From Lancefieldella parvula DSM 20469 (GTDB lineage Bacteria; Actinomycetota; Coriobacteriia; Coriobacteriales; Atopobiaceae): 64,000 nucleotides of DNA. The notes beneath the pieces were generated by a model, which saw only the letters and a program-made list of their open reading frames with translations, was not told the DNA's origin and did not search any database. Location of the stretch: positions 1,479,806 to 1,543,805 of the forward strand of contig NC_013203.1 in NCBI RefSeq assembly GCF_000024225.1. Reading direction: 5' to 3'. The position numbers and the translations under genes are program-made. Numbering within the stretch: the first letter of the stretch is position 1; each line of letters opens with the position of its first letter. Below are positions 52,543 to 60,873 of the stretch, in pieces.

Positions 52543-53521
52543 AAATACTTCTTTAGGTAGAAAAAACATATCGTCGCTTGTCTATAAACTTGTGCTGCTT
52601 GCTGCTGCACTTAGAGATTCTTTTGACTCAGTTGAGTTAAATGCAGTCCAATCTCGATTTGATATATCCACTGAAGAGGCCACCGTTCTTATGGAGCTCT
52701 TACAGCTCACAGGCGAGAATGGCTATCTTCCCCTCCCTCTTACTGAAGACCAAGATACTCTAACTCTTGTTGGAGAGTCTCCTTTTAAAACTCGTAGGCT
52801 TGTTCTAACAAAAGAGGAAGTTTTAGCACTTAAAGAGGCTTTTACAGCACTCGCTTTACCCAAAGAAAGTATATTTTGGAAACTGATTAAGTCTCCATAT
52901 GCACCAAGCTCTGTTTTGAGCAACTCCTCATCTACGTCTCTTGTTACTAAAAGTTATTCCGAAGAAGTAGATGTTTTTCTCACCTGTTCAAATGCAATTG
53001 CAGAATCACAAGTTATTTCATTTGAGTATCACTCTGAGCTAACGGCCGAAGAAACTCAATATGATAAAAACTTTGCTATTAATCAAAGAGAAATTCTTCC
53101 CCACCATCTGTTATACGGAGAAAATGGTTGGCTTATCGAGGGAATTGACTTAAATCTGAAGCAACAGAGAGTCTTTAGACTCAATCGTATGAGACGCATT
53201 GAAACGCACCCCGCTTCGTTAATACAACGAAAACTTGTAGAAAATGTAAAAGAGGCTGTCCCGCAGGAAAAGACTCAGATAGTAAGACTTGTCTTCCTTG
53301 ATAAAAACGCGCTTATGCAATATTCGTGGCCAGGACTCAAAACGGTCAGAAATCAACGCAATGCTGCAGAAATTAAAGCAACTATTCCCTACTACGGTGG
53401 AACATGGCTTCTGCAAAGGCTGATAGCCCTCAAAGGAAAAGTAAGAACCGAAGATGAGACTGTGATGCAAGCAATGCACAATTATGCTGCGTCTTTGCTT
53501 GCTGCAGAAGAACAGCTTTAG
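52532..53521 (+). CDS. WYL-domain regulator, second of a tandem pair (PafC-like)
   Basis: This 329-residue paralogue of the preceding gene has an N-terminal helical region (SSLVYKLVLLAAALRDSFDSVELNAVQSRFDISTEEATVLMELL) and a WYL domain (QVISFEYHSELTAEETQYDKNF, then REILPHHLLYGENGWLIEGIDLNLKQQRVFRLNRMRRIE). The ATG at 52532 follows GAGGTTGCC inside the end of the first gene, so translation is coupled. The pair probably acts as a heterodimer. The neighbouring DinG helicase gene is convergent with them. Confidence 0.85.
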   Translation: MAVKNTSLGRKNISSLVYKLVLLAAALRDSFDSVELNAVQSRFDISTEEATVLMELLQLTGENGYLPLPLTEDQDTLTLVGESPFKTRRLVLTKEEVLALKEAFTALALPKESIFWKLIKSPYAPSSVLSNSSSTSLVTKSYSEEVDVFLTCSNAIAESQVISFEYHSELTAEETQYDKNFAINQREILPHHLLYGENGWLIEGIDLNLKQQRVFRLNRMRRIETHPASLIQRKLVENVKEAVPQEKTQIVRLVFLDKNALMQYSWPGLKTVRNQRNAAEIKATIPYYGGTWLLQRLIALKGKVRTEDETVMQAMHNYAASLLAAEEQL

Positions 53522-53621
53522 GTCGAACTATCCGAATCAGCAAATGTTCTACCTGCTTAATCGTTGGTTGTTCGTTTAACAGGTTGGCTGATTATCTGGT
53601 TAGACGGCTAGAAGACTGATA

Positions 53622-56600
53622 CTACGCGTCGTGTTCTTCTCGCCACTTAGCAATCTGTCCAGAGATGTTCTTTGTTGAGACACATTGATAGTTCTTGTTA
53701 GGTAACGATTTCAAAAACGAACTGCCATATCGCTTAGATACCAGTCTTGAATCAGCAAGTACTAAAACGCCCTTGTCCTCAGCACTCCTGATGAGACGAC
53801 CAGCTGCCTGTTTTGTTGCAATTACTGCCTCTGGCAGAGAATAACGCCACCACGCACGGTCTTCTCGCACCTCACGCTCTTTGACCAGTGGCTCATTAGG
53901 GCTTGCGAACGGAAGTTTAGGGATCACCACGCACCTAAGCGTGTCCCCCGCAGCATCAAATCCCTCCCAAAATGATTTAAGAGCAAACAGCGAGAGGTTC
54001 TTTTCGGCTAGGAACTTTTCACGAATGCGCCGTGCGGAAGAAGATCGCTCCTGGCAAGCAAGAGTGAGGCCATACTCGCTCAAACGTGGTTCCAGCGCTT
54101 CGTAAAGACGCTCCATATCGCGCCTGTTAGTAAAGAGCGTCAACACCGAACCGCCCATCTGAACATGGACGTCAAACAGCAACTTTTCCAGAGCATCCAA
54201 ATACCCTGGATCAGTTGGTGTAGGCATATCTTCGGCCACAAAGACGCCCATGTGATTCTCGTAGTCAAAGCTAGAGTCTAAATGCAAACTCTTGTGCTCA
54301 AAGGAACCCCTATCCAGACCAACAGCATGCTCAAAATGAGAAAAATCGTCTCCAACAGCAATAGTTGCCGAAGTAAATACAACGGAATGCGTCTCAGGAA
54401 GCCACTTTTCCGCCAACTCTGCTCCAATATCAAGCTTCTCGGCCACAAGGGCTTCAGAGCCAATATCACGCTTTAGTCGAGTCAACTTTGCCGAATAGAC
54501 GTAACTCTTGTCCGTTCCATCACAAATAAGCTTCAATGACTCCAGAAGGGTGCTAAGAAACATTCCCGACTCGCTCAAATTGCTCGCAAGGTTTGGAGCT
54601 GATGCAGTAAGAGCCTCGGTGGTCTTTCCTATTCTAAGTGCTGCTTCTTCAAGAGCAGAAAGAGCAACAGAAGCGGTCTCCAAAAACTCTTTCCATTCCT
54701 TTGTTTCTCTCACTTCATCGTTAATCCAAAGCTGAAGGGAATTATAGCCACCATCACTTTTAGCCAACGGAGCCAGTTCATGCACGGCAACCATGAGGTT
54801 GCCCATTGCTGCCATAGCCCGTTGAACTGCAGCAGCAGAACGTGTGAGAAGACCAGTAAGCAGCGTAGAATCTTCAAGATTGGCGGCGCCCACCATAGCA
54901 GCGTGAATAGCCCCGGACTTAATTCCTCCAAGCAGCTCAAAGCCGTTTCTCATTTCCTTAGCAGAAATTTCTATTGCCCATTGATGGCGAGCCTCGGCTT
55001 CAAATCCATGAGCCTCGTCAATGACCCAATGCCTTATAGGAGGAAGAATTTTGCCGTCAGCAGCAACATTTCTTAGTAGCAGAGAGTGATTAGTCACCAC
55101 AACATCTGAAGATCCTGCGCGCTTTCGAGCTCCATGGACAAAACACTCATGAGGATAATATGGGCACTTTGAGCGTAGGCACTCTGCTGCTTTAATAGTC
55201 ACCATTTCTCGCGGAACCGAGCGCCAACGAATACCCAATGCATCCAAGTCACCATCGGCCGACTGACACGCATACGCGTAAATCACTGCAATTGCGGTCA
55301 GCATATCTGACGCAACGCTATTGCTAGAACGGCCTTCCTGATCAATCAACGTCAACGGCAGCTCCTCAAGAGCTGCTCTATCAACACGGTGCAAGCATGG
55401 ATAGTGCTCGTATCCTTTTAAGCTACAAAAACTCAGCCCATTTGGCAGCGCTCTTGCAAGTGCAGGGAGATCATGAGTAACAAGCTGATCGGTCAGCGCA
55501 TTCGTTTTTGTAGCAATACCTACAGTAACATCATTTTTCTGTGCAAATAACGCCTCAGGCAACAGGTATGCAATCGACTTGCCAATACCGGTTCCTGCTT
55601 CAAGTTCTCTATGCGATGAAGTTACCAGAGCGTTTCTGACTTCGACAGACATGCTTACCTGCTCGCTGCGCGTCTCAAACTTGTCATACATCTGTGAGAC
55701 AACGCCCGGTTTAGCAAACGCCCTGTGAATCTCGTCTTTAGAAATCGGCAGCATAGCAGGCGTTTCTGGGTCGTCCGCGTCCCTTCTCGCCTTTGTTTTT
55801 GCATCTGCAACAAGCTGACTACGAATGTCCTTAAGCGAGAAAAACGTGCCCGAAATCTCCGCATCTGCAAGTTCTGCACCTGTTGCATCTTTCCTTGCGA
55901 TGCCACGCTGAACAACTTCTTTTTCTTTTATCTGCGACAAATACGAAAAGATTGGCCTGAATTTCCACTCCACGTTATCGTGCATTGATGCCAGTTTGGC
56001 GAGAAGACCGCGGGGCAGATTCATAAGTCCCAAAAGCAAGATACGCCACATGCCGCAAAGGGCGTCTACGTCGTCACTTGCGCGGTGCGTGACCTTCATG
56101 GTGCCAAACGCTTCAGCCATGCTCGACAGCTTGTGCGAAGAGAGTCTCGGTAGCGCTATACGTGAGAGTGACAGCGTATCAATCCAAGTATCGGAGACCG
56201 AAGTTCCGCCGGGCACTCGTTCAATAAACGTACGGTCAAAAGTGGCGTTGTGAGCCAAAACAGGAAGTCCGCCAACAAACTCTGCAAGTGCAGCAACGGC
56301 TTCTTTTGCACTTGGCGCGCCCTTAACGTCTTCGTCGGTGATTGAAGTCAGGGTTGTAATCTCTTCCGGAATTGGGCATCCAGGATCAACAAAAGTCTGA
56401 AAGCGCTCTATGATCTCTCTTCCGCTCAATTTGGCAGCAGAAATCTCAATAAGGGAGCATTTCTTAAAGGACAAACCTGTTGTCTCAGTATCCAAAACAA
56501 CAATATCATCCTCTAAGACATCAAACGACTCATGCTCAGCCCTCTCTGCAAGCTCCAAATACTTTTTACAAATCGCAGAAGGAGTGCCCGGAAGAATGAG

Positions 56601-56639
56601 TTCTTCTAGTTTTTGCGTAGCGTTTTTAGTGCTGGTCAT
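53622..56639 (-). CDS. dinG: DinG-type helicase with N-terminal exonuclease domain
   Basis: This 1005-residue protein joins a DEDDh 3'-5' exonuclease domain (about 45-205; DTETTG at 50, DLLxx HNATFDRTF at 130, HRASDDVDA at 185) to an XPD-like superfamily 2 helicase: Walker A AGTGIGKS (348-355), DEAH at 541-544, FTSATIA near 750 and QAAGRLIRS near 940. Four cysteines (415, 487, 492, 499) are spaced like the 4Fe-4S ligands of E. coli DinG (C-x4-C-x6-C after a distant Cys). The cysteine set and the exonuclease domain occur together here. It lies 11 bases after ddl in the same direction. Confidence 0.93.
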   Translation of the reverse strand: MTSTKNATQKLEELILPGTPSAICKKYLELAERAEHESFDVLEDDIVVLDTETTGLSFKKCSLIEISAAKLSGREIIERFQTFVDPGCPIPEEITTLTSITDEDVKGAPSAKEAVAALAEFVGGLPVLAHNATFDRTFIERVPGGTSVSDTWIDTLSLSRIALPRLSSHKLSSMAEAFGTMKVTHRASDDVDALCGMWRILLLGLMNLPRGLLAKLASMHDNVEWKFRPIFSYLSQIKEKEVVQRGIARKDATGAELADAEISGTFFSLKDIRSQLVADAKTKARRDADDPETPAMLPISKDEIHRAFAKPGVVSQMYDKFETRSEQVSMSVEVRNALVTSSHRELEAGTGIGKSIAYLLPEALFAQKNDVTVGIATKTNALTDQLVTHDLPALARALPNGLSFCSLKGYEHYPCLHRVDRAALEELPLTLIDQEGRSSNSVASDMLTAIAVIYAYACQSADGDLDALGIRWRSVPREMVTIKAAECLRSKCPYYPHECFVHGARKRAGSSDVVVTNHSLLLRNVAADGKILPPIRHWVIDEAHGFEAEARHQWAIEISAKEMRNGFELLGGIKSGAIHAAMVGAANLEDSTLLTGLLTRSAAAVQRAMAAMGNLMVAVHELAPLAKSDGGYNSLQLWINDEVRETKEWKEFLETASVALSALEEAALRIGKTTEALTASAPNLASNLSESGMFLSTLLESLKLICDGTDKSYVYSAKLTRLKRDIGSEALVAEKLDIGAELAEKWLPETHSVVFTSATIAVGDDFSHFEHAVGLDRGSFEHKSLHLDSSFDYENHMGVFVAEDMPTPTDPGYLDALEKLLFDVHVQMGGSVLTLFTNRRDMERLYEALEPRLSEYGLTLACQERSSSARRIREKFLAEKNLSLFALKSFWEGFDAAGDTLRCVVIPKLPFASPNEPLVKEREVREDRAWWRYSLPEAVIATKQAAGRLIRSAEDKGVLVLADSRLVSKRYGSSFLKSLPNKNYQCVSTKNISGQIAKWREEHDA

Positions 56640-56650
56640 AGCCTACAAAT

Positions 56651-57610
56651 CTACTGACGATCCTCAAGCGCAAACTCAATAAATCGAGTACAGAGCTCAG
56701 GGAAATCAATACCGCCGGTACGAGCAGAATCAGGCAGCAAAGAACGTGCAGTCATACCAGGGATGGTGTTTGTCTCAAGCACTACTGGCTCACCGTCTTC
56801 TGTAACAATAAAGTCACTACGAGAAACACCGCGGCAACCAAGCGCATTGTGGGCCTTAATTGCCAGCTCCTGGGCACGCGCATACACTGCTGGCTCAAGA
56901 CGAGCGGGAATAACGTGGTGCAAAGATGCAGGCTCGTATTTTGTCTTAATACTGTAGAACTCATCACCAGTAACAATCTCAACGATTGGTAGAGCGGTTG
57001 GGTTGTCGTTACCAATAACGGGAACAGTAATCTCTGTTCCTACTACACACTCCTCAATCAGAATACGCTCGCCCTGCTCACCTGCAAGTTTAAGTGCAGC
57101 GGGAAGCTCTTCTCGCGAAGTAACGCGCGTAACACCGTAGCTGGAGCCGTTGCCAGAGGGCTTGACAAACATTGGGAAGCCGAGGTCCTCAATAAGCTTA
57201 TCAACTTGCTCATCTGTAAAGACAGTGCCTGAAGGAACGTCAATACCCCTAGGAGTTGGAATGCCTGCCTGCCTATACATAAGCTTCGACAGCTCTTTTT
57301 CTGTTCCCATAGCAGACGCAAGAACGCCCGAAAACGTGTATGGAATGTGCAGAATCTCAAGAAGACCCTGGATGCAGCCATCCTCACCAAAACGGCCATG
57401 CATTGCAACGTACACGACATCATAATCACCCTGAGCAAGGGCAACCACAAAGTCTTTCTCTGCAACATCAAGCAGGTCAACATTGATAAAGCCGGCCTCT
57501 TTAAGTGCTGCTGCACACTGCTTGCCAGACTCCATTGCAATCTCATGCTCGTCTGACCAGCCGCCTGAAACAACTGCTACATGAAGTTTTTTTAACTCTT
57601 CACGTGTCAT
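56651..57610 (-). CDS. ddl: D-alanine-D-alanine ligase
   Basis: This 319-residue ATP-grasp enzyme makes the D-Ala-D-Ala dipeptide of peptidoglycan. Motifs: HVAVVSGGWSDEHEIAMESGKQCAAAL (N-terminal, with the catalytic Glu), YVAMHGRFGEDGCIQGLLEILHIPYTFSGVLASAMGTEKELSK, FVKPSGNGSSYGV, RILIEECVVGTEITVPVIG and the C-terminal GCRGVSRSDFIV...LETNTIPGMTARSLLPDSA with Mg ligands. The ATG at 57610 follows AAAGGAGCGGAA; the frame runs 35 codons further upstream without support. The active-site tyrosine region (VLASAMGTEK) suggests the D-Ala rather than D-Lac form, though I am unsure. Confidence 0.96.
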   Translation of the reverse strand: MTREELKKLHVAVVSGGWSDEHEIAMESGKQCAAALKEAGFINVDLLDVAEKDFVVALAQGDYDVVYVAMHGRFGEDGCIQGLLEILHIPYTFSGVLASAMGTEKELSKLMYRQAGIPTPRGIDVPSGTVFTDEQVDKLIEDLGFPMFVKPSGNGSSYGVTRVTSREELPAALKLAGEQGERILIEECVVGTEITVPVIGNDNPTALPIVEIVTGDEFYSIKTKYEPASLHHVIPARLEPAVYARAQELAIKAHNALGCRGVSRSDFIVTEDGEPVVLETNTIPGMTARSLLPDSARTGGIDFPELCTRFIEFALEDRQ

Positions 57611-57709
57611 TTCCGCTCCTTTAGATAAGTCTCCCATAGGGTACACTCTAGTAAACGTATTTCTTCTAAGATACCGCAGATAGCTTAGAAGAGGTGGAGA
57701 AGGACAAAA

Positions 57710-58828
57710 ATGCAATCAAATAATACTCTTGACGGCACAAACACCACGGTTGACGGTGCAGACACTCCTACGCCTGATTCTCGACCACAGAAAACAGCCG
57801 CTAAATCTGACCTTAGAAGCCTTTCATCGGAACAAATTCTTGACTTGGTAACTTCACTTGGTCAGCCAAAATTCCGTGCAAAGCAAATTGAAGAATGGAT
57901 TTGGTCTAAGGGTGCTACTTCTTTTGATCAGATGAGTAACCTCCCAAAAACACTACGAGAAGAGCTGTCTAAGCAGGTAATTCTTGCTGGAGCTGAGCAG
58001 GTTGTTCGTCAGGTTTCTGAGGACGGAAGCCGTAAATACCTGCTTCGTTATCCTGATGGTACCTCTGTTGAATGTGTCGGTATGCCAAATGGTAACAAGC
58101 TCTCTGTCTGCGCTTCCACGCAAGCTGGATGTGCTATGGGCTGTGCTTTCTGTGCAACAGGTGCTTCTGGCCTCACACGTTCTCTTTCTGCAAGTGAAAT
58201 CTACGAACAAGTTATGCATGTTCGTGACGACTTTGACACACGTGTTACCAGCGTTGTTCTTATGGGCCAGGGTGAGCCTTTTATGAACTATGACGCCACT
58301 CTCACCGCTATGAGGCGCCTCAACTCCCCCGATGGAGCCGGTATTGGAGCCCGTCATATTACAGTTTCTACCTGCGGAGTTATCCCGATGATTAAGCGTT
58401 TTGCCTCTGAGCCAGAGCAGTTTACGCTTGCAGTGTCACTTCATTCCGCAGTTCAAAAGACGCGCGATGCTCTCATGCCAGGAGTACGCAAATACTCACT
58501 TATCCATCTTTACGACATTATGGGTGAATATGTCGATAAAACCGGTCGTCGTCCAACGTATGAGTATGCGTTAATTAAGGGTGTAAACGATTCTGACAAT
58601 GAGCTTGGAGCTCTAAGGGACTTCTGTCGTGGAACACTTTGCCACGTTAACATCATTCAGCTTAACGAGATTGAAGGTTCAAAATTCCATCCAACTTCCC
58701 CTGCTCGCGCACAGGAGTTTGTTAATAGTCTTAATTCTGTCGGAGTTGAAGCAACTATTCGTCTTTCCCGCGGATCTGATATTGACGCAGCTTGCGGCCA
58801 ACTTTTCCAGAAAAGAAACGCACGTTAA
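57710..58828 (+). CDS. rlmN: 23S rRNA/tRNA adenine-C2 methyltransferase
   Basis: This 372-residue radical SAM enzyme methylates C2 of A2503 in 23S rRNA and A37 in tRNA. An N-terminal extension rich in Thr/Asp/Pro (about 1-35) precedes the accessory domain (LGQPKFRAKQIEEWIWSKGATSFDQMSNLPKTLREEL). The radical SAM cysteines are in CASTQAGCAMGCAFCATG (CxxxCxxC), followed by VVLMGQGEPFMNYD, VSTCGVIPMI (conserved methyl-accepting Cys) and RLSRGSDIDAACGQL with the C-terminal active-site Cys. The ATG at 57710 follows AGAAGGACAAAA. It is divergent from ddl, with a terminator just after it. Confidence 0.96.
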   Translation: MQSNNTLDGTNTTVDGADTPTPDSRPQKTAAKSDLRSLSSEQILDLVTSLGQPKFRAKQIEEWIWSKGATSFDQMSNLPKTLREELSKQVILAGAEQVVRQVSEDGSRKYLLRYPDGTSVECVGMPNGNKLSVCASTQAGCAMGCAFCATGASGLTRSLSASEIYEQVMHVRDDFDTRVTSVVLMGQGEPFMNYDATLTAMRRLNSPDGAGIGARHITVSTCGVIPMIKRFASEPEQFTLAVSLHSAVQKTRDALMPGVRKYSLIHLYDIMGEYVDKTGRRPTYEYALIKGVNDSDNELGALRDFCRGTLCHVNIIQLNEIEGSKFHPTSPARAQEFVNSLNSVGVEATIRLSRGSDIDAACGQLFQKRNAR

Positions 58829-58867
58829 GCAGCGCACATATACGCGTCTCATATGCTCATAATACAA

Positions 58868-58898
58868 AGAAGGGGCTCTTACTGGCCCCTTCTTTTTA
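58868..58898 (+). terminator. Terminator after rlmN
   Basis: Perfect 9-bp stem AGAAGGGGC / GCCCCTTCT with an eight-base loop, followed by TTTTT, 40 bases after the rlmN stop. Confidence 0.92.
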
Positions 58899-58901
58899 CT
58901 C

Positions 58902-58927
58902 TAATATAGAACATTTGTTCTATATTA
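58902..58927. promoter_or_regulatory. Second LexA-like palindrome
   Basis: TAATATAGAAC, spacer ATTT, GTTCTATATTA: 11-bp perfect arms with the GAAC-N4-GTTC core (58909-58920). It overlaps the stop of the small parB-coupled gene and has no gene start next to it in either direction, so as a promoter site it would be an orphan. It shares a 20-base core, with one difference, with the site at 25675-25704. Confidence 0.55.
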
Positions 58928-59156
58928 CGTTTAACCATTCTCTTTCTACCCTAGCTTGGTGAGAAAGAATGTTTTTAGAGGTTTTTCTATCGCCGCTGCC
59001 CGAACAATCATCAAGTATTGTATCGAGAGCTCTTCTCGATTTCCTTATTGCATAAAGAAAGCTTTTTTGGGCCTCTTCCGTCAATAGAGTATGCTTAGCG
59101 AGAAAAGCAATTCCAAGCAACGAAGCGGTAGATATAATTGCAAACTTTATCTTCAT
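58920..59156 (-). CDS. Small single-span protein translationally coupled to parB
   Basis: This 78-residue protein begins MKIKFAIISTASLLGIAFLAKH with one hydrophobic segment (about 4-20), then a helical, basic/acidic cytosolic or external part (EEAQKSFLYAIRKSRRALDTILDDCSGSGDRKTSKN). Its ATG overlaps the last base of the parB stop (TAATG), so it is translated only if parB is. I do not recognise the family. A link with chromosome segregation is suggested only by position. The YtxH-like short membrane-helix layout is common and uninformative. Confidence 0.7.
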   Translation of the reverse strand: MKIKFAIISTASLLGIAFLAKHTLLTEEAQKSFLYAIRKSRRALDTILDDCSGSGDRKTSKNILSHQARVEREWLNVI

Positions 59157-60016
59157 TATGCATCTTTGCCATTTGACAGTTTTTCAACTAAAGCAGCAAG
59201 CTCTTCTTCATCGTTAAACTCAATTTCAATCTTATTCTTACCGCGGACATTACGTACTTTTACCGGAGTGTCCAAAGCAATCCTTAATTGTCTTGCAGCG
59301 CGTTTGTAAGCCTGTGGAGTTGGCTGCCTCTTTGGTTTTTCAGCAGTCGTGACAGAAAATAGTGGAGCAAGGTTTTCTGTCTGACGCACCGATAAATTCT
59401 CTTCAATTACTTTCTGGGCAAGCTTAATTCTTCCTTCTTTTCCACTTACAGAAAGAATCGCACGAGCATGTCCAGCACTAATGCGTCCCCCGGCCATCAA
59501 AGTTTGAACTTCTATTGGTAAATCAAGGAGGCGCAGAGTATTTGTAATTGCAGACCTAGACTTTGATAAGACTTTTGCTAGATCATCTTGAGTTAAGTTT
59601 TCTTGTTTAATTAACTGCTTATAGCCTTGTGCTTCCTCAATTGGACTTAAATCTGACCTCTGTAGATTCTCAATAAGAGCAAGTTTAAATACTTCTTCAT
59701 CAGAAATCGACTTAATTACTACAGGGACTTCCTCTATTTTTGCAAGTTTTGCAGCCTGGAATCGTCTCTCACCAGCAACTATTTCATAATGATCGCCCTT
59801 CTCGCGTACAAGAAGTGGCTGAAGAATACCATTTTGCTTAATTGAATCACTAAGCTCTGCAAGTTCAGCTTCATCAAATCGTTTGCGAGGTTGATTTTTG
59901 TTTGGTTTAATCTTCTTTAGAGGCAGTGTGGTGGTTTCTTTTTTGTTACCAACTTCTGCATCTACCTCACTAAAAAGAGAATTAAGACCTTTACCAAGTC
60001 CTGTCTTTTTAACCAC
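59156..60016 (-). CDS. parB: Chromosome partition protein ParB (Spo0J)
   Basis: This 286-residue CTPase/DNA-binding protein loads at parS. Regions in order: N-terminal ParA-interacting segment (KKTGLGKGLNSLFSEVD), CTP-binding boxes (NKNQPRKRFDEAELAELSDSIKQNGILQPLLVR, EIVAGERRFQAAKLA, IENLQRSDLSPIEEAQGY), helix-turn-helix (TQDDLAKVLSKSRSAITNTLRLLDLPIEVQ), and a C-terminal dimer domain (RNVRGKNKIEIEFNDEEELAALVEKLSNG). It overlaps parA by eight bases. Two perfect parS sites lie within about 1 kb upstream. Confidence 0.97.
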   Translation of the reverse strand: MVKKTGLGKGLNSLFSEVDAEVGNKKETTTLPLKKIKPNKNQPRKRFDEAELAELSDSIKQNGILQPLLVREKGDHYEIVAGERRFQAAKLAKIEEVPVVIKSISDEEVFKLALIENLQRSDLSPIEEAQGYKQLIKQENLTQDDLAKVLSKSRSAITNTLRLLDLPIEVQTLMAGGRISAGHARAILSVSGKEGRIKLAQKVIEENLSVRQTENLAPLFSVTTAEKPKRQPTPQAYKRAARQLRIALDTPVKVRNVRGKNKIEIEFNDEEELAALVEKLSNGKDA

Positions 60017-60809
60017 GACGATTCACTTCCTTTGCAAGTTTGTTGTATGCAAGTGCGCCCATACTAATTCGGGCATACATGGTTACCGGTAAACCATGAC
60101 TTGGTGCTTCAGCAATTTTGATATTCCTTGGGATGAGCGTTTTGAATACCTTATTTCCAAAGTAGTTGGAAACCTCATTTACAACCTGCTTAGATAGGGA
60201 AGTCCGGCTATCAAACATGGTCATCACTACACCAAAAATATCAAGATCTGGATTGAGTTGTTTTTGCACCATCTTCATTGATTCAACAATCTTAGTTACA
60301 CCTTCAAGTGCGTAATATTCACATTGAATTGGAATAAGAATACTATCAGCTGCTACAAGAGCATTGATAGTAAGAAGTCCTAATGAAGGTGGACAGTCAA
60401 TCAAAATGTAATCAAAGTACTCTTTAACCTGGTCAATTGCTTGTTTTAAAACATTCTCTCTTGATTCGATGGAGACTAGTTCAATTTCTGCTCCTGCAAG
60501 TTGAATGGTAGCAGGTGCAATAGTTACGTACTTCTGAACTGTTTGCTTCAACACCTCTTCAATTGATGTCTCATTCAGAATTACGTCATAGATATCCGCT
60601 TCAAGTTCTTCTTTATCAATACCAAAACCACTTGTTGCATTACCCTGCGGATCAAAATCGATAATTAGAACTTTCTTTTTTGTTTCACCTAGAGCAGCAG
60701 CAAGGTTAATTACGGTAGTTGATTTTCCAACTCCGCCCTTTTGATTGATTACAGCTAGAACTTTGGTATCTCTATCTTGAAATCCCCTTGAAAGGTCTTT
60801 GTAGTTCAT
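60009..60809 (-). CDS. parA: Chromosome partition ATPase ParA (Soj)
   Basis: This 266-residue ATPase has the deviant Walker A motif VINQKGGVGKSTTVINLAAAL (residues 20-40; signature Lys in KGGVGK), the Walker A' region VLIIDFDPQGNATSGFG, and Walker B YILIDCPPSLGLLTINAL. It works with ParB-parS complexes in origin segregation and may also influence DnaA, as Soj does in Bacillus. The ATG at 60809 follows GGAGGATAA. A parS site lies 41 bases upstream in its promoter region, which allows autoregulation by ParB. Confidence 0.97.
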   Translation of the reverse strand: MNYKDLSRGFQDRDTKVLAVINQKGGVGKSTTVINLAAALGETKKKVLIIDFDPQGNATSGFGIDKEELEADIYDVILNETSIEEVLKQTVQKYVTIAPATIQLAGAEIELVSIESRENVLKQAIDQVKEYFDYILIDCPPSLGLLTINALVAADSILIPIQCEYYALEGVTKIVESMKMVQKQLNPDLDIFGVVMTMFDSRTSLSKQVVNEVSNYFGNKVFKTLIPRNIKIAEAPSHGLPVTMYARISMGALAYNKLAKEVNRRG

Positions 60810-60849
60810 TTATCCTCCGTTTGACCAAGTTTATTTTAATAATACAGAA

Positions 60850-60865
60850 TGTTTCACGTGAAACA
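60850..60865. other. parS centromere site 1
   Basis: TGTTTCACGTGAAACA is a perfect match to the 16-base parS consensus. It lies between parA and rsmG, upstream of the parA start. Confidence 0.96.
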
Positions 60866-60873
60866 TTCCACAA

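Noticed and set aside
53219..53479. Minus-strand frame opposite the second WYL gene
   Set aside because: Shadow of the WYL coding strand with no ribosome site.
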